From: Streptomyces sp. NBC_01460 | GTDB taxonomy: Bacteria; Actinomycetota; Actinomycetes; Streptomycetales; Streptomycetaceae | Assembly (NCBI RefSeq): GCF_036227405.1 | Contig: NZ_CP109474.1 | Coordinates: forward strand, 62,001 to 126,000 | Direction: 5' to 3' | Length of the DNA: 64,000 bases | Shown here: positions 57,125 to 64,000 of the stretch, piece by piece | Layout of the letters: each line of letters opens with the position of its first letter | Position numbering within the stretch: the stretch's first letter is position 1 | Translations under genes and position numbers: made by a program | Notes under the pieces: generated by a model | What the model was told of the DNA's origin: nothing | Databases searched by the model: none | Seen by the model: the letters and a program-made list of their open reading frames with translations, nothing else

Positions 57125-57894
57125 AGACAGGACTGACGGACAAGGCGGTGCTCGTCACCGGTGCTTCTCGCGGCATCGGCCGGGCCACGGCCCTCGCCTA
57201 CGCGGCGGAGGGCGCACGGGTTGCGATCACTTACCACTCCGACGAGGCGGGAGCGAAGGAGACAGCCGACCAGGTCGCTGCTGCCGGCGGCATCCCGTAC
57301 GTGGTTCGCTACGACCTCGGTGACGAGGACTCCATACGGGCCGCGGTCGCCGCGGTGGGCGCCGAGTGGGGCGGGCTCGACGTCCTGGTCGCCGGCGCGG
57401 TCGAGTGGGGCGACGCGATTCCGCGGCCCGGCCGGCAGATGCCCGCCTTCGAGGACGTCCCGCCCCAGCAGTGGCAGCGGGTCCTGCGCACCTCCGTGGA
57501 TGCCGTCTTCCACACGGTCCAAGCCGTGCTGCCCCTCATGCGCGGACGGGAGTGGGGCCGCATCGTGCTGATCGGCGCCGGCCTCGCGGACACCGGCATG
57601 ACGGGCGCGGGCGCATACGGAGCCGGCAAGGCCGCCCTGCACGGGCTGGTGCGCAGTCTCGCCTGGGAACTCGGCCCCGCCGGGATCCTGGTGAACGAGG
57701 TCGTGCCCGGTCAGACCCTTACCGAGAACGTGCTCACGCACGCCTCGCCGGCCTTTCTGGAGAACAAGGCCAGATCCCTTCCCTCGGGCCGGATGAACAC
57801 TCCCGAGGACGTCGCGCGCACGGTCGTCTTCCTCGGCTCCGCCGCCAACGGAAACGTCCACGGCGAGGCCCTGCGTGTCACCGGCGGGCTGTGA
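57121..57894 (+). CDS. Short-chain dehydrogenase/reductase (FabG-like), catalytic Ser replaced
   Basis: 257 residues. TGASRGIGRATALAYAAEGA is the NAD(P)-binding motif, LDVLVAGAVEWG replaces the usual NNAG, and YGAGKAALHGLVRSLAWELG carries the catalytic Tyr and Lys. The Ser normally found 13 residues before the Tyr is not there (VLIGAGLADTGMTGAGAY in place of ISSxxG), so activity may be altered or the role different. Likely a ketoreductase or accessory factor in polyketide tailoring. Overlaps the flavin oxidase gene by 4 bp. Confidence 0.85.
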   Translation: MKTGLTDKAVLVTGASRGIGRATALAYAAEGARVAITYHSDEAGAKETADQVAAAGGIPYVVRYDLGDEDSIRAAVAAVGAEWGGLDVLVAGAVEWGDAIPRPGRQMPAFEDVPPQQWQRVLRTSVDAVFHTVQAVLPLMRGREWGRIVLIGAGLADTGMTGAGAYGAGKAALHGLVRSLAWELGPAGILVNEVVPGQTLTENVLTHASPAFLENKARSLPSGRMNTPEDVARTVVFLGSAANGNVHGEALRVTGGL

Positions 57895-57959
57895 AGCCCG
57901 CCTTGAATCCTCGCCCAGCCGTACCGCCCGGCCCACCGGCCGCACACCCAGGAGCTCCG

Positions 57960-59210
57960 ATGACCGACACACTCGACGAGACGAAGACGCTGGCGGACGG
58001 ACCCGAGGACGCCCCCGCCTATCCGATCGGGCGCACCTGCCCCTACCAGATGCCGCCCGGCTACGAGCAGCTCCGGGAGAAGGGCCCCATCTCCCGGGTC
58101 ACCCTCTGGAACGGGCGCATCGCCTGGCTGATCACCGGCAACGAGCTCGGCCGCAGGCTGTTCCCGGACGGCCGGCTCTCCTCCGATGTCCTCGACCCGA
58201 ACTTCCCACTGCTCGCGCCCCGGATCGAGGCCCAGCGCCAGCAGGCCGCCGCGCCCCCGCTGGTCGGCGTCGACGACCCGGTGCACGCCCGCCAGCGCCG
58301 CACGGTGCTGCCCAGCTTCGGCGTCCGCCAGGTCAACGCCCTGCGCCCGGCGATCCAGAAGTACGCCGACGAGCTGCTCGACAAGATGCTGGCCAAGGGC
58401 CCGGGCGTGACCGTCGACCTGCTCAGCGAGTACGCGCTGCCGATGCCGTCCGCCGTCATCTGCATGCTGCTGGGCGTCCCGTACGAGGACCACCACTACT
58501 TCGACGAACGCTCGCGACACGTGCTTTCCTCATCCGGCCAGGAGCAGGCGGCACAGGCACAGACGGCCTTCACCGAGATCCTCGCGTACCTCGACGACCT
58601 GATCAGCCGCAAGCAGGCCGAACCCGGAGACACCCTGCTCGACGAGTTGATCGCCCGCCAGCTGGACGAGGGCAAGGTCGACCGTCAGGAACTCGCGATG
58701 ATCGCCACGGTCCTGCTGGTCTCCGGCCACGAGACGACGTCCAACATGATCGCCCTTTCCACGATGGCGCTGCTGGCCCACCCGGAGCAGTTGGAGGCGC
58801 TGCGCTCCGACGAGTCCCTGATGCCCCAGGCCGTGGACGAGCTGATGCGGTTCACATCCATCGGCGACATGCTGATGCGCGTGGCCAAGGAGGACATCGA
58901 GATCGAGGGCCACCTCATCAAGGCCGGGGACGGGGTGATTCTTTCGACGATGCTGATGAACCGGGACCCCGGCTCCTTCGAGGGCGCCGACGACCTGGAC
59001 ATCTTCCGGCCTTCCGGCCGCCACGTCGCATTCGGGTACGGCATCCATCAGTGCATCGGCCAGAACCTGGCCCGCGCCGAGATGGAGATCGCCCTGGCGA
59101 CCCTGTTCCGCAGGGTGCCGACGCTGGAACTCGCGGTCCCCGCCGACGAGGTGCCGGTTAACGCGCCCTACGTACTCCAGGGAGTCTCCGAGCTCCCTGT
59201 CACCTGGTAG
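57960..59210 (+). CDS. Cytochrome P450
   Basis: 416 residues from an ATG with AGGAG 6 nt upstream. The I-helix oxygen-binding motif is LLVSGHETTSNMIALSTMAL, the K-helix ExxR is replaced by DELMRF, and the heme loop is FGYGIHQCIGQNLARAEME with Cys365. It is a typical Streptomyces class I P450, soluble and ferredoxin-dependent. Six base pairs separate it from its ferredoxin gene. It probably hydroxylates or couples the aromatic product. Confidence 0.95.
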   Translation: MTDTLDETKTLADGPEDAPAYPIGRTCPYQMPPGYEQLREKGPISRVTLWNGRIAWLITGNELGRRLFPDGRLSSDVLDPNFPLLAPRIEAQRQQAAAPPLVGVDDPVHARQRRTVLPSFGVRQVNALRPAIQKYADELLDKMLAKGPGVTVDLLSEYALPMPSAVICMLLGVPYEDHHYFDERSRHVLSSSGQEQAAQAQTAFTEILAYLDDLISRKQAEPGDTLLDELIARQLDEGKVDRQELAMIATVLLVSGHETTSNMIALSTMALLAHPEQLEALRSDESLMPQAVDELMRFTSIGDMLMRVAKEDIEIEGHLIKAGDGVILSTMLMNRDPGSFEGADDLDIFRPSGRHVAFGYGIHQCIGQNLARAEMEIALATLFRRVPTLELAVPADEVPVNAPYVLQGVSELPVTW

Positions 59211-59215
59211 CCGCC

Positions 59216-59419
59216 GTGCACATCTCGGTCGACTCCGACCGGTGCATCGGCTCCGCCCAATGTGCCGTCACCGTGCCCTCCGTCTTCGAACAGGACGAGG
59301 ACGGACTCTCCACCGTCATCCCCGGCCGTGAGGACGGCGGCGGCGAGCCGCTGGTGCGCGAGGCTGTCCGGGCATGCCCGGTGCGAGCCATCACCATCAA
59401 GGAGACGGAGGACGCGTGA
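59216..59419 (+). CDS. [3Fe-4S] or [4Fe-4S] ferredoxin, P450 partner
   Basis: 67 residues from a GTG. DRCIGSAQCAVTVPSVF and ACPVRAITIKE give the usual three cysteines plus the fourth position of single-cluster Streptomyces ferredoxins. It lies 5 bp after the P450 and is the electron donor for it. An 11-bp hairpin ends the unit. Confidence 0.95.
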   Translation: MHISVDSDRCIGSAQCAVTVPSVFEQDEDGLSTVIPGREDGGGEPLVREAVRACPVRAITIKETEDA

Positions 59420-59425
59420 CCACGC

Positions 59426-59454
59426 GCCTGCCGGGCCACGTGAGCCCGGCAGGC
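59426..59454. terminator. Hairpin terminator after the ferredoxin gene
   Basis: GCCTGCCGGGC and GCCCGGCAGGC form a perfect 11-bp stem with a 7-nt loop, 7 bp after the stop codon. It ends the P450-ferredoxin operon. Confidence 0.8.
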
Positions 59455-59546
59455 CACCCTCGACGGCTCGGGGCACGGACGGTGCGGCGTCCGCGCCCCG
59501 AGCCGTTCTTGACGGAACCTCAAGTGGTCCCGGCGACGATGAATCC

Positions 59547-60509
59547 ATGGACATTCGCAGCCTAGACGGCGACGATCCCGCCACGATCGCCCTCCTCCTG
59601 CCGGGCTTCCAGGAGACGATGAGCCTCGAACTGCCCGGCGATCCGCCGGTGTCGCAGGCCTTGCTGGCCCGGCTACTTCAACGCCGCCACGGCGCCGACC
59701 GGATCGTGCTCGCGGCCTTCGACGCTGACCGGCCGGCCGGCTGCACCAAGCTCGGCCTCGACCTCGGTGTGCCGAACGGACCCGGCCACGGCTCGCTGTG
59801 GGTCTTCCCGTCCTGTCGCCGCCGGGGCGCAGGTACCGCCCTCGTCGATGCCGCTCGTGCCGAACTGCGCACCCGAGGCCGGGGCCGCCTGATGGTCGAC
59901 GCCCCCCGCACCCCGGCCGCGGAGGCCTTCGCCGCCACCTGCGGCGCCGAGCTGCACGGCACCAACCTGCGCAACCGGCTCTTCTTGAAGGGCCCGGCCC
60001 GTGCCGGCGTCGACGAGCTTGCCGACCGCGCGGTGCCGGGCCACCGGCTTGTCCACTGGAGCGACCGCTGCCCCGATGCGCTGGTCGGCCTCTACGCCCG
60101 CGCATGGGGTGCCCTGGACGTGCCCATCAACGGCCAGGCGGAGGTCCGTGCCCCCACCGCCGCCGACGTCCGCTCCCGCGAGGCCGAGGCAGCGCGCGCC
60201 GGACACCGTCAGTACGTGACCGCTGCCGTCGACACGGCCACCGGCGAGGTCGCCGGGTATGCCACCCTCTTCGTCCGCGACAGCCCGATGGCCGACGCGG
60301 GGGAGACTCTGGTCCTCACCGACAGGCGCCGCCAGGGCATGGGTACCTGGATCAAAGCCGGTCTCATCGCCCGGACCGCGGTCGAGAACCCCCACCTCGC
60401 CCTGGTGCAGGCGTGGAACGACGTACGCAACGACGCCGTCCTCGCTCTCAACCGCCGCCTCGGCTTCGTCGCGGACAGCTCCTGGTCGACGTACTCGGTC
60501 AAGGCATGA
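59547..60509 (+). CDS. Two-domain GNAT acetyltransferase-like protein
   Basis: 320 residues from the ATG at 59547; the frame is open 5' but that part overlaps the ferredoxin and terminator. Two GNAT folds: residues ~1-130 (HGSLWVFPSCRRRGAGTALV, with the acetyl-CoA loop RRRGAGTA) and ~190-320 (LTDRRRQGMGTWIKAGLIAR, loop RRQGMGT; NDAVLALNRRLGFV). Mycothiol synthase-like double GNAT proteins share this layout. It may acetylate a cluster product as self-resistance or tailoring. Preceded by an intergenic region with its own promoter. Confidence 0.8.
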   Translation: MDIRSLDGDDPATIALLLPGFQETMSLELPGDPPVSQALLARLLQRRHGADRIVLAAFDADRPAGCTKLGLDLGVPNGPGHGSLWVFPSCRRRGAGTALVDAARAELRTRGRGRLMVDAPRTPAAEAFAATCGAELHGTNLRNRLFLKGPARAGVDELADRAVPGHRLVHWSDRCPDALVGLYARAWGALDVPINGQAEVRAPTAADVRSREAEAARAGHRQYVTAAVDTATGEVAGYATLFVRDSPMADAGETLVLTDRRRQGMGTWIKAGLIARTAVENPHLALVQAWNDVRNDAVLALNRRLGFVADSSWSTYSVKA

Positions 60510-60590
60510 GCTCCCGAGGGAAGTTCGAGTTCTGGTCCACCGGTCACTGCCACGATCCGCACAGACCGGAAACCGCGAGAGGGGTTCTTT

Positions 60591-62204
60591 GTGAGTAGCA
60601 GCGGCACACGTGTACTGATCGTCGGTGGCAGCCTCGTCGGCCTGTCCACCGCCGTCTTCCTCGCCCATCACAAGGTGCCGGTCACCTTGGTCGAACGGCA
60701 TCCCAGCACCTCCATCCACCCCCGCGCGGTCGGCTACTACCCGCGCACCGCCGAGCTGCTGGCCACGGTCGGTGTGGAGGAAGCCGCCAAGGCCGCCGCC
60801 GCCGGCTTCGAGAAGCACAAGACCCGCGCGGGCGTCGAGTCCCTCTCGGGCAAGGTCTTCTTCGCCAAGGAGGAACTGGAGGGCGGAGACGAGCTCGCGG
60901 ACCTGACTCCTTCCCCCCTGCTGCTGCTGCCCCAGGACCGCCTGGAGCCGATCCTGCGCGCCCGCGCCGAGGAGCTCGGTGCCGACCTGCGGTTCAGCAC
61001 CGAGCTCCTCTCCTTCACCCAGGACGACGAGGGGGTCAGCGCCGTCGTCCGCGGCGCCGACGGCAGTGAGACCACTGTGGCGGCCGACTACCTGGTGGCG
61101 GCCGACGGGCCGCGCAGCTCCGTGCGCGAGTCCCTCGGGGCCGAGCGGGAAGGCCGGGGCGTGCTCTCCCGGCACGTGAGCATCGCGTTCGGCGCGGACT
61201 TCGGCGCAGTGCTGGGTGAACGCCGCTACAGCGTGGTCCACGTCGAGAACAACAAGGTCACGGGCATCCTCGTTCACGACGACACCCTCACCGAGGGCAC
61301 TCTGATCGTCGGCTACGACCCTGCGAAGGGTGAGGGGCTGGACGATTTCACCGATGCCCGCTGCACCGAACTGGTCTCCGCCGCCATCGGCTCGGACGAG
61401 GTCGAAGTCACCATCCGCTCCCGCTTCCCGTGGGACATGGCGGAGCTGGTCACCGACGACTTCGTGCACGGCCGTGTACTCATCGCGGGCGACGCCGCCC
61501 ACCAGATCCCGCCCACCGGGGGGTACGGCGCCAACACCGGCATCGCCGACGCCTTCAACCTGAGCTGGAAACTGGCTTCGGTACTCGAGGGCACCGCCGG
61601 CCGTGCGCTGCTGGACACGTACCAGGACGAGCGCCGGCCGGTCGGCGTGTACACCGCGCAGCAGGGGTCACTTCAGCTCGCCGTACGGTCCCGGACCGCG
61701 ACCGAGGAACAGCGGGCCGCCACTCACGACGCGATGCGCGTCACCATGGGACAGGCCTACCCTTCCGGTGCGTTCGTCGACGAGGAGGGCGCGGAGCGGC
61801 TGCCGCTGACCTCCGATCCGCGTGATCTGCGCGGCGAGCCGGGCACTCGCGCCCCGTATGTGGTGCTGGAGCGCGACGTCGCGCCGGTGACCACGCTCGA
61901 CCTGTTCGGCGACGGCTTCGTGCTGCTTGCCGGGGCCGAGGGCGGATCCTGGGCGGAGGCGGCCGCAACGGCTGCATCGGAGCTGGGCCTGGACCTGACC
62001 TTTCACCACATCGCACCGGCCGCCGGGGAGGGTGCGCTGACCGACGTGGAGGGCCGCTGGGCCGAGGCGTACGGAGTGGGCGCGGCGGGCGCCGTGCTGG
62101 TCCGCCCCGACGGCATCGTCGCCTGGCGTACACGTGAGGGCGTCCCCGCCGGTGAGCGGGGCAGGGCGCTCGGAGGGGTGCTGCGCGCCGTTCTGGCGCG
62201 ATGA
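60591..62204 (+). CDS. FAD-dependent aromatic monooxygenase 1
   Basis: 537 residues from a GTG. VLIVGGSLVGLSTAVFLAHH is the dinucleotide-binding motif, AADGPRSSVRESLG the DG motif and VLIAGDAAHQIPPTGGYGAN the second FAD motif. A C-terminal thioredoxin-like domain (~400-537) is as in the PgaE/RdmE and MhpA-type hydroxylases of aromatic polyketides. It likely hydroxylates a ring and may form a quinone. It faces the MarR gene, which ends only 7 bp away. Confidence 0.93.
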   Translation: MSSSGTRVLIVGGSLVGLSTAVFLAHHKVPVTLVERHPSTSIHPRAVGYYPRTAELLATVGVEEAAKAAAAGFEKHKTRAGVESLSGKVFFAKEELEGGDELADLTPSPLLLLPQDRLEPILRARAEELGADLRFSTELLSFTQDDEGVSAVVRGADGSETTVAADYLVAADGPRSSVRESLGAEREGRGVLSRHVSIAFGADFGAVLGERRYSVVHVENNKVTGILVHDDTLTEGTLIVGYDPAKGEGLDDFTDARCTELVSAAIGSDEVEVTIRSRFPWDMAELVTDDFVHGRVLIAGDAAHQIPPTGGYGANTGIADAFNLSWKLASVLEGTAGRALLDTYQDERRPVGVYTAQQGSLQLAVRSRTATEEQRAATHDAMRVTMGQAYPSGAFVDEEGAERLPLTSDPRDLRGEPGTRAPYVVLERDVAPVTTLDLFGDGFVLLAGAEGGSWAEAAATAASELGLDLTFHHIAPAAGEGALTDVEGRWAEAYGVGAAGAVLVRPDGIVAWRTREGVPAGERGRALGGVLRAVLAR

Positions 62205-62211
62205 CCGGAGG

Positions 62212-62733
62212 TCAGCTGTTGGCGGAGGCACTCTGTGCCTGCGCGACCGAGTCGACGTACTTGATCAGCAGACGGGCGAGCTGCTGACGTTCGTCATCGG
62301 GCCAGTCCCGGGTGATGAACTCAAAGGCCGCCCGCTGATGCCGGCGGAAGGCCGCCAGCATCGCCAGTCCCTCGTCCGTCATCTGCAGGATCGTGCGGCG
62401 CCCGTCCTGCTGAGATGCGGCGCGGATCAGGTATCCGGCGGAGATGCAGTCGGTGACCATGCGGCTGGCCACGGAGGGGTCCACGGCCAGCCGCTCGGCG
62501 ACGACGCCGACGGTGATCTCCTGCCCGTCGTGCTCGGGTCCCTCGTCCACGATGTTGAGCACCAGCGTCCGCGTCATGTCCTTCCGGGACACCGGGCTTT
62601 CCACGTTCAGCGCTGAAGCACGGCGCAGCCGCGAGAAGGCCGGACCGACCGCGTCGAGCGGGTCCACGGCGGCCAGTGGGCCCTGCGTGGACGGGAGCTG
62701 GGTGGGCTTCTGCCTGGTGGTCGAGGTCTCCAT
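62212..62733 (-). CDS. MarR-family transcriptional regulator
   Basis: 173 residues from the ATG at 62733 (METSTTRQKPTQL); an upstream in-frame start lies inside the operator. The winged helix is at ~65-120 (EITVGVVAERLAVDPSVASR, MVTDCISAGYLIRAASQQDG, RRTILQMTDEGLAM). It is divergent from the monooxygenase at 62859, and the palindrome in between is the likely operator. Probably senses an aromatic pathway compound. Confidence 0.92.
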   Translation of the reverse strand: METSTTRQKPTQLPSTQGPLAAVDPLDAVGPAFSRLRRASALNVESPVSRKDMTRTLVLNIVDEGPEHDGQEITVGVVAERLAVDPSVASRMVTDCISAGYLIRAASQQDGRRTILQMTDEGLAMLAAFRRHQRAAFEFITRDWPDDERQQLARLLIKYVDSVAQAQSASANS

Positions 62734-62766
62734 GGCAAACATCCTAGGCGCGGCGATTGAGGACAG

Positions 62767-62784
62767 CGAGCATGTGTATGCTCG
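62767..62784. promoter_or_regulatory. Predicted MarR operator between the divergent genes
   Basis: CGAGCAT GTGT ATGCTCG is a perfect 7-bp inverted repeat. On the minus strand a TTGACA -35 (62800-62805) lies 15 bp upstream of it, so the palindrome covers the -10 area of the regulator's own promoter. On the plus strand a perfect TATAAT (62809-62814) lies 45 bp before the monooxygenase start. This gives autorepression and repression of monooxygenase 2. Confidence 0.7.
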
Positions 62785-62858
62785 CAATCTGTTGCATGTT
62801 GTCAAGCATATAATTTTCCTCCGATCAAAACCACCTCCATCCCCCTGGAAGGATCGCA

Positions 62859-64000
62859 ATGCCGGACACCAAGGACTTCGACTTCGACGTGATCATCGTC
62901 GGCGGCGGCCCGGTGGGCATGCTGCTCGCCTCCGAGCTCCGTATCGGCCGCGCCAAGGCCGTCGTACTGGAGAAGCTCACCGAGCGCACCCCCCACTCCA
63001 AGGCGTTCGGGCTGCACGCGCGCTCGCTGGAGTCCCTCGATCGCCGAGGTCTGGCCGACCGCTTCCGCGACGGTGCCCGCTCGTGGAGCAACGGTCACTT
63101 CGCGGGCCTCGACGTCTGGGTCGATTTCTCGCTCCTGGACAGTGCCCACAACTACGCCCTGCTCTCCGAGCAGACCCGGACCGAGCGCCTGCTCGAAGAG
63201 CGCGCCGAGGAGTTCGGCTGCACGATCCGCCGCGGCCACGAGGTCACGGCCGTCCGCCAGGACCAGGACGGCGCCGAGGTCGACGTCATCGGCCCTGAGG
63301 GGTCGTACACCCTGCGCGCGCAGTACGTCGTCGGAACCGACGGCGGCCGCAGTCTGGTCCGCAGGTCCGCGGCGATCGCCTTCCCCGGCACCGGCGGCCG
63401 CGTCACCGCGCGGCTGGCCGACGTCGTCCTCGCCGACCGTGAGAACGCCCCGATGGGCATGGAGCGCACCGAGAGCGGGCTGCTCTTCTGTGTGCCGCTC
63501 GACGAGAAGTACCACCGGGTGGCCACCTTCGACTTCGAGAAGGGCAGGGAAGCGGGCACCGAGCTCGGCTTCGAGGAGTTCAAGGACAGCGTCCGCGAGG
63601 TCTGGGGCGACGACATGGGCGCCTCCGAGCCGCGCTGGCTCTCCTGGTTCACCGACTCCGCCTGCCAGGCCGAGACCTACCGCAGGGGCCGCATCCTGCT
63701 CGCCGGCGATGCCGCCCACACCCACTTCCCGGTCGGCGGCCAGGGGGTCAACCTGGGCCTGCAGGACGCGCTCAACCTCGGCTGGAAGCTTTGCGCCGAC
63801 ATCAACGGCTGGGGCGGAGAGGGGCTGCTCGACACATACGACGAGGAGCGCCAGGAGCCTGCGCGTCAGGTGCTGGCCAACACCCGCGCCCAGATCGCGC
63901 TGATGAACCCCGACCCCTACGTCACCCAGCTGCGCGAGCTCTTCCAGGACCTCATGCAGAAGGATCAGGTCAACCGTCACGTCGCCGAGATGCTCAGCGG
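62859..64000 (+). CDS. FAD-dependent aromatic monooxygenase 2, 3' end off the window
   Basis: Starts at MPDTKDFDFDVIIVGGGPVG with GGAAGG 7 nt upstream and stays open to the window edge (380 codons). Motifs: VIIVGGGPVGMLLASE, YVVGTDGGRSLVRRS (DG motif) and RILLAGDAAHTHFPVGGQGV, then NLGLQDALNLGWKL. It is the PheA/TfdB-type flavin hydroxylase family common in type II polyketide clusters. Regulated with the divergent MarR gene. The C-terminal thioredoxin-like domain would lie beyond the edge. Confidence 0.93.
   Translation, partial: MPDTKDFDFDVIIVGGGPVGMLLASELRIGRAKAVVLEKLTERTPHSKAFGLHARSLESLDRRGLADRFRDGARSWSNGHFAGLDVWVDFSLLDSAHNYALLSEQTRTERLLEERAEEFGCTIRRGHEVTAVRQDQDGAEVDVIGPEGSYTLRAQYVVGTDGGRSLVRRSAAIAFPGTGGRVTARLADVVLADRENAPMGMERTESGLLFCVPLDEKYHRVATFDFEKGREAGTELGFEEFKDSVREVWGDDMGASEPRWLSWFTDSACQAETYRRGRILLAGDAAHTHFPVGGQGVNLGLQDALNLGWKLCADINGWGGEGLLDTYDEERQEPARQVLANTRAQIALMNPDPYVTQLRELFQDLMQKDQVNRHVAEMLS

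Noticed and set aside
59673..61502. A 609-codon minus-strand frame opposite the GNAT and monooxygenase genes
   Set aside because: Spans two genuine plus-strand genes and their gap; no family signature.

Overview
The window is high-GC DNA with Streptomyces-like gene structure: frequent GTG starts, 4-bp ATGA/GTGA gene overlaps, SARP regulators and actinomycete plasmid genes. From about 1 to 45 kb it reads as the backbone and defence cargo of a large conjugative plasmid, probably a giant linear plasmid or an integrated relative. From about 46 kb to the right edge it is the left part of an aromatic polyketide biosynthetic cluster. No rRNA, tRNA, intact transposase or intact integrase was seen.

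Region 1 (1-8.8 kb) is transfer and mobile-element debris: a MobF/TrwC relaxase-helicase cut by the window edge, membrane proteins, a truncated tyrosine recombinase, a duplicated gene fragment, and a row of tiny decayed transfer genes including one with a clear nonsense mutation. Region 2 (8.8-12.8 kb) is a partition locus. A ParA/ParB pair has five copies of the palindrome TTGTCCGCGGACAA (predicted parS). Three lie inside parB, and one is the centre of a 72-bp perfect palindrome. A type I-E CRISPR array lies just outside each flanking parS.

Region 3 (13.1-25.1 kb) is the most interesting part. An operon of an alpha/beta hydrolase and a 1500-residue caspase-STAND ATPase-WD40 protein lies next to a type I-E Cascade operon (cas8e-cas11-cas7-cas5-cas6e) and a CRISPR array. 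No cas1 or cas2 is present. The only cas3-like gene is a 289-residue HD-domain relic that has lost its helicase and its metal-binding residues. A reasonable model is a Cascade that has lost target degradation and signals to a caspase-type effector. Many repeats in the arrays have changed in sequence but kept a paired hairpin stem.

Region 4 (25.2-31.3 kb) holds two membrane-anchored proteins, an iteron-rich probable origin, and a primase-polymerase plus D5-type helicase pair. Region 5 (31.5-45 kb) holds an orphan DNA methyltransferase fused to a specificity domain, a fourth CRISPR array, a secreted protein, a TPR-like protein, several gene fragments and an McrBC restriction pair.

Region 6 (46-64 kb) encodes two SARP activators, a discrete thioesterase, an acyl carrier protein, a didomain aromatase/cyclase, an acyl-CoA dehydrogenase-like protein, a phosphopantetheinyl transferase, an acyl-CoA carboxylase beta subunit with its epsilon subunit, a lipocalin-like protein, a BBE-type flavin oxidase, an SDR, a P450 with its ferredoxin, a double-GNAT protein, two FAD aromatic monooxygenases and a MarR regulator. 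The ketosynthase genes are not in the window and presumably lie to the right.
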